This document shows positions 1 to 5,964 of a DNA stretch of 6,062 nt, piece after piece; within the stretch, counting starts at the first letter, position 1; every line of letters starts with the position of its first letter. The notes beneath the pieces are model-generated. The model made no database searches. It was not told the origin of the DNA and saw only the letters and a program-made list of their open reading frames with translations. This DNA is from Burkholderiales bacterium (GTDB lineage Bacteria > Pseudomonadota > Gammaproteobacteria > Burkholderiales > Burkholderiaceae_F): NCBI GenBank assembly GCA_021298875.1, contig JAJTHJ010000047.1, forward strand, positions 1 through 6,062. Reading direction: 5' to 3'. The position numbers and the translations under genes were made by a program.

Positions 1-1926
1 ACCTACGCCGCGGGCAAGATTCCGGGCGGCTTCTTCAAGCGCGAAGGGCGGCCCTCCGAGAAGGAAACCCTGACCAGCCGCCTGATAGACCGGCCGATCC
101 GCCCGCTGTTTCCGGACGGATTCTTCAACGAAGTGCAGGTCGTGATCCACGTGCTCTCCGTGAACCCGGAGATCGACCCCGACATCCCGGCGATGATCGG
201 CGCCTCGGCCGCGCTGTCGATCTCCGGCATCCCGTTCAAGGGCCCGATCGGCGCCTGCCGCGTCGGCTATCTGGACGGCCAGTACATGCTGAACCCGACC
301 ATCACGCAGTTGAAGACCTCGCGCCTCGATCTGGTGGTCGCCGGCACCGAGCGTGCGGTGCTGATGGTCGAATCCGAAGCCGACCAGTTGCCCGAAGACG
401 TGATGCTGGGCGCCGTGGTCTACGGCCACCAGCAGATGCAAACCGCGATCGACGCGATCCACGGCATGGTGCGCGATGCCGGCAAGCCGGCGTGGAACTG
501 GCAGCCGCCGGCGCGCGACGAAGCGCTGCTCGCCAAGATCAAGGCAACCGCCGAAGCCGACCTGCGCGCTGCCTACCAGGTGCGCAGCAAGCGCGCACGC
601 ACCGAGCAGATCAATGCGATCTACGCCAACCTGTGGGCCAAGCTCGCGGCGGATGCGGCGCTCGCCGGCACGCCCAAGCCCGACGACAATGCGGTGGACG
701 CGATCATGTTCGATCTGCAAGCGCGCATCGTGCGCGACCAGATTCTGGACGGCGAGCCGCGCATCGACGGGCGCGACACGCGCACTGTCCGGCCGATCGA
801 GATTCGCTTGGGCGTGCTGCCGCGCACGCACGGCTCGGCGCTCTTCACCCGTGGCGAGACGCAAGCGCTGGTCACCGCCACGCTCGGCACCAAGCAGGAC
901 GAGCAGATCATCGACGCGCTGCTGGGCGAGTACCGCGACCGCTTCATGATGCACTACAACATGCCGCCCTTTGCGACCGGTGAGACCGGCCGTGTGGGCG
1001 CGCCCAAGCGCCGCGAGATCGGCCATGGGCGCCTGGCCAAGCGCGCGCTGCTGGCCGTGTTGCCCAAGCCCGAGGACTTTCAGTATTCGATGCGCGTGGT
1101 CTCCGAGATTACGGAGAGCAACGGCTCCTCGTCGATGGCTTCGGTCTGCGGCGGCTGCCTGGCGCTGATGGATGCCGGCGTGCCGCTCAAGGCGCACGTG
1201 GCCGGTGTGGCGATGGGCCTGATCAAGGAAGGCAACAAGTTCGCCGTGCTGACCGATATCCTCGGCGACGAAGATCACCTGGGCGACATGGACTTCAAGG
1301 TCGCGGGCACCGCCACCGGCGTGACCGCGCTGCAGATGGACATCAAGATCGAGGGCATCACCAAGGAAATCATGCAGGTCGCGCTCGCGCAGGCGCGCGA
1401 AGGGCGGATGCACATCCTGGAGAAGATGCAGGGCTCGATGTCCACACCGCGCGGCGAGTTGTCCGCGTTCGCGCCGCGGCTGACCAAGATGAAGATCAAC
1501 CCTGAGAAGATTCGGGATGTGATCGGCAAGGGCGGCGCGGTGATCCGCGCGCTCACCGAAGAGACCGGCACGCAGATCGACATCGAGGACGACGGCACCA
1601 TCATCATCGCCAGCGTCGATCTGGAAAAGGCGCGCGAAGCCGAGCGCCGCATCCGCGAACTGACCGCCGAGGTGGAAGTGGGCAAGATCTACGACGGCAC
1701 GGTGCTGCGGCTGCTGGACTTTGGCGCGATCGTGCAACTGCTCCCGGGCAAGGACGGCTTGCTGCACATCTCCCAGATCGCCAACGAGCGCGTCAATCAG
1801 GTGTCCGATTACCTGAAGGAAGGCCAGGCCGTGAAGGTCAAGGTGATCGAGGCTGACGAGAAAGGCCGCGTGCGCCTGTCGATGAAGGCGGCGATGGCTG
1901 AACTCGCCGGCGGGGCGGCGGGGTAG
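1..1926 (+). CDS. pnp: Polynucleotide phosphorylase (PNPase), 5'-truncated by the window edge
   Basis: PNPase degrades RNA 3'-to-5' using phosphate and releases nucleoside diphosphates; it is a cytoplasmic homotrimer and often part of the RNA degradosome. The reading frame is open from base 1 (TYAAGKIPGG...) to TAG at 1924-1926, giving 641 visible residues. By comparison with the E. coli protein (711 aa) about 66 N-terminal residues lie upstream, so the GTG at 133 is an internal valine, not the start. In order are seen the rest of the first RNase PH-like domain (FFKREGRPSE, SRLIDRPIRPLF), the helical linker, the second RNase PH-like domain from about visible residue 254 (RIDGRDTRTVRPI), the phosphate-site loop ESNGSSSMASVCGG, and GDEDHLGDMDF with the two catalytic aspartates (codons 1267 and 1285, E. 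coli D486 and D492). A KH domain with GKGG (1525-1536) and an S1 domain (about 1681-1890) follow. The C-terminal tail is short. TAG is followed directly by in-frame TAA. rpsO is the usual upstream neighbour but is outside the window. Confidence 0.98.
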   Translation, partial: TYAAGKIPGGFFKREGRPSEKETLTSRLIDRPIRPLFPDGFFNEVQVVIHVLSVNPEIDPDIPAMIGASAALSISGIPFKGPIGACRVGYLDGQYMLNPTITQLKTSRLDLVVAGTERAVLMVESEADQLPEDVMLGAVVYGHQQMQTAIDAIHGMVRDAGKPAWNWQPPARDEALLAKIKATAEADLRAAYQVRSKRARTEQINAIYANLWAKLAADAALAGTPKPDDNAVDAIMFDLQARIVRDQILDGEPRIDGRDTRTVRPIEIRLGVLPRTHGSALFTRGETQALVTATLGTKQDEQIIDALLGEYRDRFMMHYNMPPFATGETGRVGAPKRREIGHGRLAKRALLAVLPKPEDFQYSMRVVSEITESNGSSSMASVCGGCLALMDAGVPLKAHVAGVAMGLIKEGNKFAVLTDILGDEDHLGDMDFKVAGTATGVTALQMDIKIEGITKEIMQVALAQAREGRMHILEKMQGSMSTPRGELSAFAPRLTKMKINPEKIRDVIGKGGAVIRALTEETGTQIDIEDDGTIIIASVDLEKAREAERRIRELTAEVEVGKIYDGTVLRLLDFGAIVQLLPGKDGLLHISQIANERVNQVSDYLKEGQAVKVKVIEADEKGRVRLSMKAAMAELAGGAAG

Positions 1927-1970
1927 TAAGTCTCCGCCGCGTTGCGACGGTTGCCGCTCTCTGTGGCGGC

Positions 1971-2067
1971 CTTCCCTCACCCGGCCGCTCCGCGGCCACC
2001 CTCTCCCGGTGGGAGAGGGTTGAGGCAAGCCCCTCTCCCTCCGGGAGAGGGGTTGGGGTGAGGGAAG
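1971..2067. repeat. REP-like palindromic repeat element, 97 bp, in the pnp 3' intergenic region
   Basis: The 182-base gap between pnp and the next gene contains a compound palindrome. The outer arms are a perfect 12-bp inverted repeat (CTTCCCTCACCC at 1971-1982, GGGTGAGGGAAG at 2056-2067). Inside are three perfect hairpins: GGCCGC/GCGGCC (1983-1988, 1992-1997, loop TCC); ACCCTCTCCC/GGGAGAGGGT (1998-2007, 2011-2020, loop GGT); and CCCCTCTCCC/GGGAGAGGGG (2030-2039, 2043-2052, loop TCC). Read as RNA this is a closed stem with three arms. The CCCTCTCCC-NNN-GGGAGAGGG core resembles dispersed intergenic repeats common in GC-rich proteobacteria, whose spurious translation reads like PHPNPSPGGRG; that peptide indeed appears on the minus strand here. 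It has no T-run after any arm, so it is not a classical intrinsic terminator, though it could block 3' exonucleases or slow polymerase. Family membership is inferred from memory; the genome copy number cannot be seen here. Confidence 0.85.
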
Positions 2068-2108
2068 ACCGTCGTTGTCGCTCGGCCGCTCACTACGAGA
2101 CGGGTTTC

Positions 2109-3089
2109 ATGCGTGCCATAGAGATTGCCCAACCTGGCGGGCCGGAAGTTTTGCGGCCCTGCGAACGCCCGCGCCCGGTGCCCGGCGCGGGCGAGGTTTT
2201 GATTCGCGTGGCGGCGGCAGGTGTCAACCGGCCGGATGTGCTTCAGCGCAAGGGCGCCTATGCGCCGCCGCCGGGGGCGTCCGATCTGCCGGGGCTGGAA
2301 GTTGCCGGCACCCTCGAAGGCGGCGGCCTTGAAGGCAGCGGCTTCTCGGCGGGCGATGCGGTGTGCGCATTGGTCGCCGGGGGCGGCTATGCCGAATACT
2401 GCGTGGCCCCGGTCGGGCAAGTGCTGCCGGTGCCCAAGGGTCTGAGCTTGGTCGAAGCCGCCGGTCTGCCAGAGACCTACTTCACCGTCTGGAGCAACGT
2501 GTTCGACCGTGCGCGGCTCGCGCCGGGCGAGACGCTGTTGGTGCAGGGCGGCGCTAGCGGAATCGGTGTGTCGGCGGTGCAGTTGGCCGCAGCGCTCGGC
2601 CACACGGTCTACGCGACGGCGGGCAGCGACGACAAGTGCCGCGCCGTGGAAGCGCTCGGTGCCAAGCGCGCGATCAACTACCGCAGCGAAGACTTCGTCG
2701 CGGTCGTCAAGCATGAGACCGGCGGCCGCGGCGTGGACGTGATCCTCGACATGGTGGCCGGCGACTACATCGCGCGCGAGCTGGAGTGTCTGGCCGATGA
2801 TGGGCGGCTCGCCATCATTGCCACCCAGCGTGGCGGTGCCGCGCAGATCGATGCCGGCGCGGTGCTGCGCCGGCGGCTGACGATCACCGGTTCGACGCTG
2901 CGCCCGCGCCCGGTGGCTTTCAAGTCCGCCATTGCGCGCCGCCTGCGCGCGGTGGTGTGGCCGCAGCTCGAAGCCGGCAGGATCAAGCCGGTCGTGCATG
3001 CCACCTTCCCGCTGGCGCAGGCCGCCGCCGCGCATGCGCGGATGGAGTCGGGCGCGCACGTCGGTAAGATCGTGCTTGAAGTCCTTTGA
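2109..3089 (+). CDS. NAD(P)H:quinone oxidoreductase, PIG3/QOR family (zinc-independent MDR)
   Basis: The 326-residue product is a medium-chain dehydrogenase/reductase of the quinone oxidoreductase group, close to the usual PIG3 length of about 325. Such cytoplasmic enzymes reduce quinones with NADPH. The N-terminal GroES-like domain contains AGVNRPDVLQRKGAY (37-51) and PGLEVAG (61-67); the GHE motif and zinc cysteines of alcohol dehydrogenases are absent. The Rossmann domain has the nucleotide-binding loop VQGGASGIG (145-153), and GRGVDVILDMVAGDY (207-220) followed by LTITGSTLRPRP (257-268) is typical of PIG3 members. The start at 2109 is chosen because MRAIEI matches family N termini; a GTG at 2058 in frame would add 17 residues encoded by the repeat's end and is unlikely. 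The ribosome site is weak (GAGACGGG, 2097-2104). It lies 9 bases before tpiA, so co-transcription is likely. The physiological substrate cannot be deduced. Confidence 0.93.
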   Translation: MRAIEIAQPGGPEVLRPCERPRPVPGAGEVLIRVAAAGVNRPDVLQRKGAYAPPPGASDLPGLEVAGTLEGGGLEGSGFSAGDAVCALVAGGGYAEYCVAPVGQVLPVPKGLSLVEAAGLPETYFTVWSNVFDRARLAPGETLLVQGGASGIGVSAVQLAAALGHTVYATAGSDDKCRAVEALGAKRAINYRSEDFVAVVKHETGGRGVDVILDMVAGDYIARELECLADDGRLAIIATQRGGAAQIDAGAVLRRRLTITGSTLRPRPVAFKSAIARRLRAVVWPQLEAGRIKPVVHATFPLAQAAAAHARMESGAHVGKIVLEVL

Positions 3090-3098
3090 AAGAGACCG

Positions 3099-3839
3099 AT
3101 GCGCCGCAAACTGGTCGCCGCCAACTGGAAGATGAACGGCTCGTTCGCCGCCAACGCGGCCTGGGCCGTGCCGTTCCGCGCACCGGCCGGCTGCGATGTG
3201 GTGGTCTGCCCGCCCTTTGTTTACTTGGGGCAGATGGCCGGTCTGCTCGGCGGCAGCGCGGTCGAACTGGGCGCGCAGAACCTGTCGTCAGAAAAGCTTG
3301 GTGCGTTTACCGGCGAAGTCGCCGGCGAGATGCTGCTCGACTGCGGCGTGCGCTGGGTGATCGTCGGCCACTCCGAGCGGCGTGCGCTCTATGGCGAGAC
3401 CGATACGGTGGTCGCCGCCAAGACCGCCCGCGCGCTGGCACTCGGCCTGCGGCCGATTGTCTGCGTCGGCGAGACGCTTGAAGAGCGCGAGGCCGGGCGC
3501 GCCTTGGCGGTCGTGCAGCGGCAAATTGCCGCCGTGTTGGCACAGGCGAGCGTGGCGCAACTGGCGGGCGGCGCGCTGGCCTACGAGCCGGTGTGGGCGA
3601 TCGGCACCGGCCGCACCGCCACCCCGCAGCAGGCGCAGGAGGTGCATGCGGCGATTCGCGTGCAACTGGCCGCGGCCGACGCCGCCGCGGCGGTCACGGT
3701 GCGCATCCTGTACGGCGGTAGCGTCAAGCCGTCCAACGCGCAGGAACTCTTTACCCAGCCCGACATCGACGGCGGGCTGATCGGCGGCGCCTCGCTGGTG
3801 GCGGCCGACTTTGCGGCGATCTGTGTCGCCGCGTGCTGA
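3099..3839 (+). CDS. tpiA: Triosephosphate isomerase
   Basis: This enzyme interconverts dihydroxyacetone phosphate and glyceraldehyde 3-phosphate in glycolysis and gluconeogenesis; it is a cytoplasmic TIM-barrel dimer. The 246-residue product is near the usual bacterial length of about 250. All key residues are present: N9 and K11 in AANWKMNG, the electrophilic H91 and E93 in VGHSERR, and the base E163 in AYEPVWAIGTG, which leads into the flexible phosphate-binding loop 6 (AIGTGRTAT). Further phosphate contacts are YGGSVK (205-210) and GGAS (229-232). The start at 3099 gives MRRKLVAANWKMN, the expected N terminus, preceded by the weak purine stretch GAAAGAGA (3088-3095), which overlaps the end of the oxidoreductase stop codon. 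Nine bases separate it from the upstream gene and 25 from secG. In E. coli tpiA is elsewhere in the genome; its position beside secG is familiar in betaproteobacteria. No defect is seen. Confidence 0.98.
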   Translation: MRRKLVAANWKMNGSFAANAAWAVPFRAPAGCDVVVCPPFVYLGQMAGLLGGSAVELGAQNLSSEKLGAFTGEVAGEMLLDCGVRWVIVGHSERRALYGETDTVVAAKTARALALGLRPIVCVGETLEEREAGRALAVVQRQIAAVLAQASVAQLAGGALAYEPVWAIGTGRTATPQQAQEVHAAIRVQLAAADAAAAVTVRILYGGSVKPSNAQELFTQPDIDGGLIGGASLVAADFAAICVAAC

Positions 3840-3849
3840 TTTCAAATCG

Positions 3850-3855
3850 AAGGGA
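3850..3855 (+). promoter_or_regulatory. Ribosome binding site of secG
   Basis: AAGGGA stands 9 bases before the ATG at 3865. It is the clearest Shine-Dalgarno-like sequence in the window and fixes the secG start at 3865 rather than at the in-frame ATG at 3811, which lies inside tpiA. Confidence 0.7.
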
Positions 3856-3864
3856 AACGTAACG

Positions 3865-4269
3865 ATGGCTTGGCTCAACACATTGCTGCTGGTCGTGCTG
3901 GTGATCAGCTCGATTGCGCTGATCGTGCTCGTGCTGCTTCAGCACGGCAAGGGCGCGGACATGGGTGCCGCCTTCGGCGGCGGTGCGTCGGGCAGCTTGT
4001 TCGGCGCGAGCGGCTCGGCCAACTTCTTGTCGCGCTCGACCGCGGCAGCGGCCACGCTGTTCTTCGCCTCCACGCTCGGTTTGGCGCTGCTCGCCACCCA
4101 CGGCCGCTTGCCCAAGAGCGAACCGACCGGCATCATGGGCACGATGCAGCAACCTGCCGCGCCCGCCAAGGATGCCGTGCCGATTCCCTCCGCGCCGGCC
4201 CCTGCAATGGCTCCGCCCGCGGCGCCGCCCGCACCCGAGAGTAAGGCAGGGGAGATTCCGGCCAAATAG
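3865..4269 (+). CDS. secG: SecG, preprotein translocase subunit
   Basis: SecG is the small inner-membrane partner of SecYE that assists SecA-driven export of unfolded preproteins. The 134-residue product has the family plan: a first membrane helix at about 3-25, a cytoplasmic glycine-rich loop with the conserved LLQHGKGADMGAAFGGGASG stretch (24-43) and SLFGASGSANFLSR (44-57), then a second helix at about 58-78. After LPKSE comes a low-complexity Pro/Ala-rich tail (about 97-134), which makes the protein longer than E. coli SecG (110 aa); such variable tails are common in the family and carry no recognised motif. The start at 3865 matches MAWLNTLLLVV and has a good ribosome site. The gene is 25 bases downstream of tpiA and followed by a GC-rich hairpin and tRNA-Leu. 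The frame continues upstream into tpiA only as an artefact. Confidence 0.96.
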   Translation: MAWLNTLLLVVLVISSIALIVLVLLQHGKGADMGAAFGGGASGSLFGASGSANFLSRSTAAAATLFFASTLGLALLATHGRLPKSEPTGIMGTMQQPAAPAKDAVPIPSAPAPAMAPPAAPPAPESKAGEIPAK

Positions 4270-4277
4270 GCGCTGCT

Positions 4278-4298
4278 CCGGGTCGCCGGGCGACCCGG
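4278..4298 (+). terminator. GC-rich hairpin after secG, possible terminator
   Basis: CCGGGTCG (4278-4285) pairs perfectly with CGACCCGG (4291-4298); C4286-G4290 can add a ninth pair, leaving a 3-base loop. It begins 8 bases after the secG stop, the expected place for the end of the upstream operon. The tail is TCGGCGGGTCTTCT, without a real T-run, so it is an imperfect intrinsic terminator at best. Confidence 0.45.
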
Positions 4299-4336
4299 TC
4301 GGCGGGTCTTCTCAAGTAGAATCTTGTTGCTTAACG

Positions 4337-4362
4337 AGGTGCTGTGCGCAAGCGCGGCACCT
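4337..4362 (+). other. Second hairpin, just upstream of tRNA-Leu
   Basis: AGGTGC (4337-4342) pairs with GCACCT (4357-4362), and GCG/CGC (4346-4348, 4353-4355) closes an inner CAAG loop, with two unpaired bases (4343-4344) on the left side and a possible T-G pair (4345, 4356) between the two stems. A pyrimidine-rich tail TTCTCCTT follows, and the tRNA begins 8 bases after the stem. It could be a second, weak terminator for the secG transcript, or a leader structure on the tRNA precursor. The sequence does not decide between these. Confidence 0.3.
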
Positions 4363-4369
4363 TCTCCTT

Positions 4370-4454
4370 GCCCACGTGGTGGAATTGGTAGACACACCAT
4401 CTTGAGGGGGTGGCGGCGCAAGCCGTGAGCGTTCGAGTCGCTCCGTGGGCACCA
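4370..4454 (+). tRNA. leuU: tRNA-Leu, anticodon GAG
   Basis: An 85-base class II tRNA folds fully by hand. The acceptor stem GCCCACG (4370-4376) pairs with CGTGGGC (4444-4450), followed by A73 and an encoded CCA (4452-4454). The D arm is TGGTGGAATTGGTAGACA. The anticodon stem CCATC/GGTGG (4397-4401, 4409-4413) holds loop TTGAGGG with anticodon GAG at 4404-4406, reading CUC and CUU leucine codons. The long variable arm CGGC-GCAA-GCCG (4414-4425) has a GNRA tetraloop and is diagnostic of class II. The T stem GAGCG/CGCTC (4427-4431, 4439-4443) closes loop TTCGAGT. Body and anticodon resemble E. coli leuU, which also follows secG. No clear promoter is seen upstream, and no terminator downstream before nuoA. 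Confidence 0.97.
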
Positions 4455-4505
4455 GCAGAATCGTCGTCACATCCGCGTTCGGTCGAGCCCGCTGCAGCTA
4501 CCTCC

Positions 4506-4871
4506 ATGAACCTCGACGGCTACCTTCCGGTTCTGTTGTTCATTTTGGTCGGCGCGGCCATCGGCGTGGTGCCGATGGCGCTTGGTTGGCTGCTTGGCCC
4601 CAAGCGGCCCGACCCGGAAAAGCTTTCCCCCTACGAGTGCGGCTTCGAGGCCTTCGAAGACGCGCGGATGAAGTTCGACGTGCGCTACTACCTGGTGGCG
4701 ATTCTCTTCATCCTGTTCGACCTGGAAATCGCCTTTCTCTTCCCCTGGGCCGCGGTGCTGGGCGACCTGCCGGCCTGGGGCGCCGGCTTCTGGTCGGCGA
4801 TGATCTTTCTCGCGATTCTGACCGTGGGCTTCGTCTACGAGTGGAAGCGCGGCGCGCTCGATTGGGAGTAG
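4506..4871 (+). CDS. nuoA: NADH-quinone oxidoreductase subunit A (complex I)
   Basis: NuoA is a small membrane subunit of proton-pumping complex I, sitting at the junction of the peripheral and membrane arms. The 121-residue product has three predicted helices at about 6-30, 62-84 and 94-113. The loop after helix 1 carries SPYECGFE (41-48), the conserved cysteine-containing stretch near the quinone site, and helix 2 carries the conserved acidic pair in FDLE (D72, E74) after RYYLVAILFIL. The start at 4506 is chosen because MNLDGYLPVLLFILVG matches homologous N termini; the only upstream ATG in frame (4410) falls inside the tRNA. No Shine-Dalgarno sequence precedes the ATG (GCAGCTACCTCC). It is the first gene of the nuo operon, 51 bases after the tRNA and 4 bases before nuoB. 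Confidence 0.97.
   Translation: MNLDGYLPVLLFILVGAAIGVVPMALGWLLGPKRPDPEKLSPYECGFEAFEDARMKFDVRYYLVAILFILFDLEIAFLFPWAAVLGDLPAWGAGFWSAMIFLAILTVGFVYEWKRGALDWE
4864..4868 (+). promoter_or_regulatory. Ribosome binding site of nuoB, inside the end of nuoA
   Basis: GGGAG lies 7 bases before the nuoB ATG at 4876 and within the last codons of nuoA, so ribosomes finishing nuoA clear the site. It supports the 4876 start. Confidence 0.6.
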
Positions 4872-4875
4872 GCCG

Positions 4876-5355
4876 ATGCCCCTGGACACCCCTGTCGCCG
4901 GCGAAGGCTTCCTCGTCACGAGCGTGGACAAGCTCGTCAACTGGAGCAAGACCGGCTCGATGTGGCCGATGACCTTTGGTCTGGCCTGCTGCGCGGTCGA
5001 GATGATCCACGCCGGTGCCTCGCGCTACGACCTCGACCGCTTTGGCGTGATGTTTCGCCCGAGCCCGCGCCAGAGCGACGTGATGATCGTCGCCGGCACA
5101 CTGTGCAACAAGATGGCGCCGGCGCTGCGCAAGGTCTACGACCAGATGGCCGAGCCACGCTGGGTGATCAGCATGGGGTCCTGCGCCAACGGCGGCGGCT
5201 ATTACCACTACAGCTACTCGGTGGTGCGCGGCTGCGACCGCATCGTGCCGGTGGATGTCTACGTGCCCGGCTGCCCGCCGACCGCCGAGGCGCTGATCTA
5301 CGGGATCATCCAGTTGCAGAACAAGATCCGCCGCACCAACACGATTGCGCGGTGA
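4876..5355 (+). CDS. nuoB: NADH-quinone oxidoreductase subunit B (complex I, cluster N2)
   Basis: NuoB is a peripheral-arm subunit that holds the terminal iron-sulfur cluster N2, which passes electrons to quinone. The 159-residue product is of normal length and has all four cluster ligands: the tandem C38-C39 in GLACCAVEM, C103 in MGSCANGGG and C133 in VPGCPPTAE. Other family blocks are FRPSPRQSDVMIVAGTLCNKMAP (positions 60-82) and RGCDRIVPVDVYVPGCPP (around 119-135). The C terminus NKIRRTNTIAR is typical of betaproteobacterial NuoB. The first 12 residues (MPLDTPVAGEGF) are the variable part, but the ATG at 4876 with its upstream GGGAG is the only good start. It is separated by 4 bases from nuoA and 3 from nuoC, implying one message and translational coupling. 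Confidence 0.98.
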   Translation: MPLDTPVAGEGFLVTSVDKLVNWSKTGSMWPMTFGLACCAVEMIHAGASRYDLDRFGVMFRPSPRQSDVMIVAGTLCNKMAPALRKVYDQMAEPRWVISMGSCANGGGYYHYSYSVVRGCDRIVPVDVYVPGCPPTAEALIYGIIQLQNKIRRTNTIAR

Positions 5356-5358
5356 CGG

Positions 5359-5952
5359 ATGAGCCGAGCCGAATCCCTGGCCGAAACGCTGCGCACCGTG
5401 CTGGGCGACGCAGCCGAGCTCGCGGTCGCGCGCGGCGAAGTCACGCTGATCGTGCGTGCTGCCGACCACCTGCGCGTGGCTCAGACCCTGCGCGACGATC
5501 CGCGCCTGCGCTTCGAACAGTTGATCGACCTGTGCGGCATGGATTACTCAGGCTACGGCGAGGGCGCTTGGCAAGGCGCGCGCTTTGCCGTGGTGACGCA
5601 TCTGCTCTCGATCACGCACAACCAGCGGCTGCGCATGCGTACGTTTTGCCCGGACGACGAGTTGCCGCTCGTGCCGTCGGTGGTCGGGGTCTGGAGCGCG
5701 GCCAACTGGTACGAGCGCGAGGCCTTCGATCTGTACGGGATCGTGTTTGAAGGGCATAGCGACTTGCGCCGTATTCTGACGGACTACGGGTTCATCGGCC
5801 ATCCATTCCGTAAAGACTTCCCCACCACAGGCCATGTCGAGATGCGCTTTGACGCAGAGCAGGGCCGGGTGGTGTATCAGCCGGTCAGCATCGAAACCCG
5901 CGAGATCACTCCGCGCATCATTCGCGAAGACAAATATGGAGGCCTGCAATAA
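5359..5952 (+). CDS. nuoC: NADH-quinone oxidoreductase subunit C (complex I, 30-kDa type)
   Basis: NuoC is the 30-kDa-type peripheral-arm subunit that packs against NuoD and NuoB. The 197-residue product is a stand-alone subunit, unlike the fused NuoCD of E. coli. The family signature is clear: WYEREAFDLYGI (117-128) followed by RRILTDYGFIGHPFRKDFP (137-155). An N-terminal domain with LIDLCGMDY (55-63) precedes it, and the C terminus ends in REDKYGGLQ. The ATG at 5359 follows the nuoB stop by 3 bases. There is no strong ribosome site (GGTGA only 3 bases away, overlapping the nuoB stop), so translation probably depends on coupling to nuoB. The stop TAA (5950-5952) sits in the loop of a small hairpin that leads to nuoD. 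Confidence 0.97.
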   Translation: MSRAESLAETLRTVLGDAAELAVARGEVTLIVRAADHLRVAQTLRDDPRLRFEQLIDLCGMDYSGYGEGAWQGARFAVVTHLLSITHNQRLRMRTFCPDDELPLVPSVVGVWSAANWYEREAFDLYGIVFEGHSDLRRILTDYGFIGHPFRKDFPTTGHVEMRFDAEQGRVVYQPVSIETREITPRIIREDKYGGLQ

Positions 5953-5958
5953 GCAGGC
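5942..5958 (+). promoter_or_regulatory. Hairpin over the nuoC stop that covers the likely nuoD ribosome binding site
   Basis: GCCTGC (5942-5947) pairs perfectly with GCAGGC (5953-5958); the 5-base loop AATAA contains the nuoC stop codon. The right arm overlaps AGCAGG (5952-5957), the best Shine-Dalgarno match for nuoD, 7 bases before its ATG. Ribosomes terminating nuoC would open the stem, so coupling of nuoD to nuoC translation is inferred. The stem is short and chance is possible. Confidence 0.4.
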
Positions 5959-5964
5959 TCATGC

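Noticed and set aside
133..135. GTG at 133 as the start of pnp
   Set aside because: The frame is open to base 1 and encodes conserved PNPase sequence before this codon, so it is an internal valine.
1971..2067. CRISPR array or intrinsic terminator
   Set aside because: There are only two short units with a 12-base gap and different neighbours, not regular repeats and spacers, and no T-run follows any stem.
1977..3059. A 360-codon open frame on the minus strand opposite the quinone oxidoreductase
   Set aside because: It mirrors a well-supported gene, its product has no recognisable family and is rich in Arg, Ala, Gly and His, and its end is the spurious PHPNPSPGGRG peptide of the repeat. High GC readily opens such antisense frames.
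4317..4322. TAGAAT, a possible -10 element for tRNA-Leu
   Set aside because: It matches five of six consensus bases, but the -35 position (around 4294-4299) reads CCCGGT and lies inside the hairpin after secG, so no full promoter can be supported.
4456..4461. CAGAAT after the tRNA as a -10 element for nuoA
   Set aside because: Only four of six bases match, and the matching -35 region would be the tRNA T loop with no resemblance to TTGACA.
4708..5469. A 253-codon open frame on the minus strand across nuoA, nuoB and nuoC
   Set aside because: It covers three certain genes of the opposite strand, is Arg/His/Ala-rich and matches no family I know.
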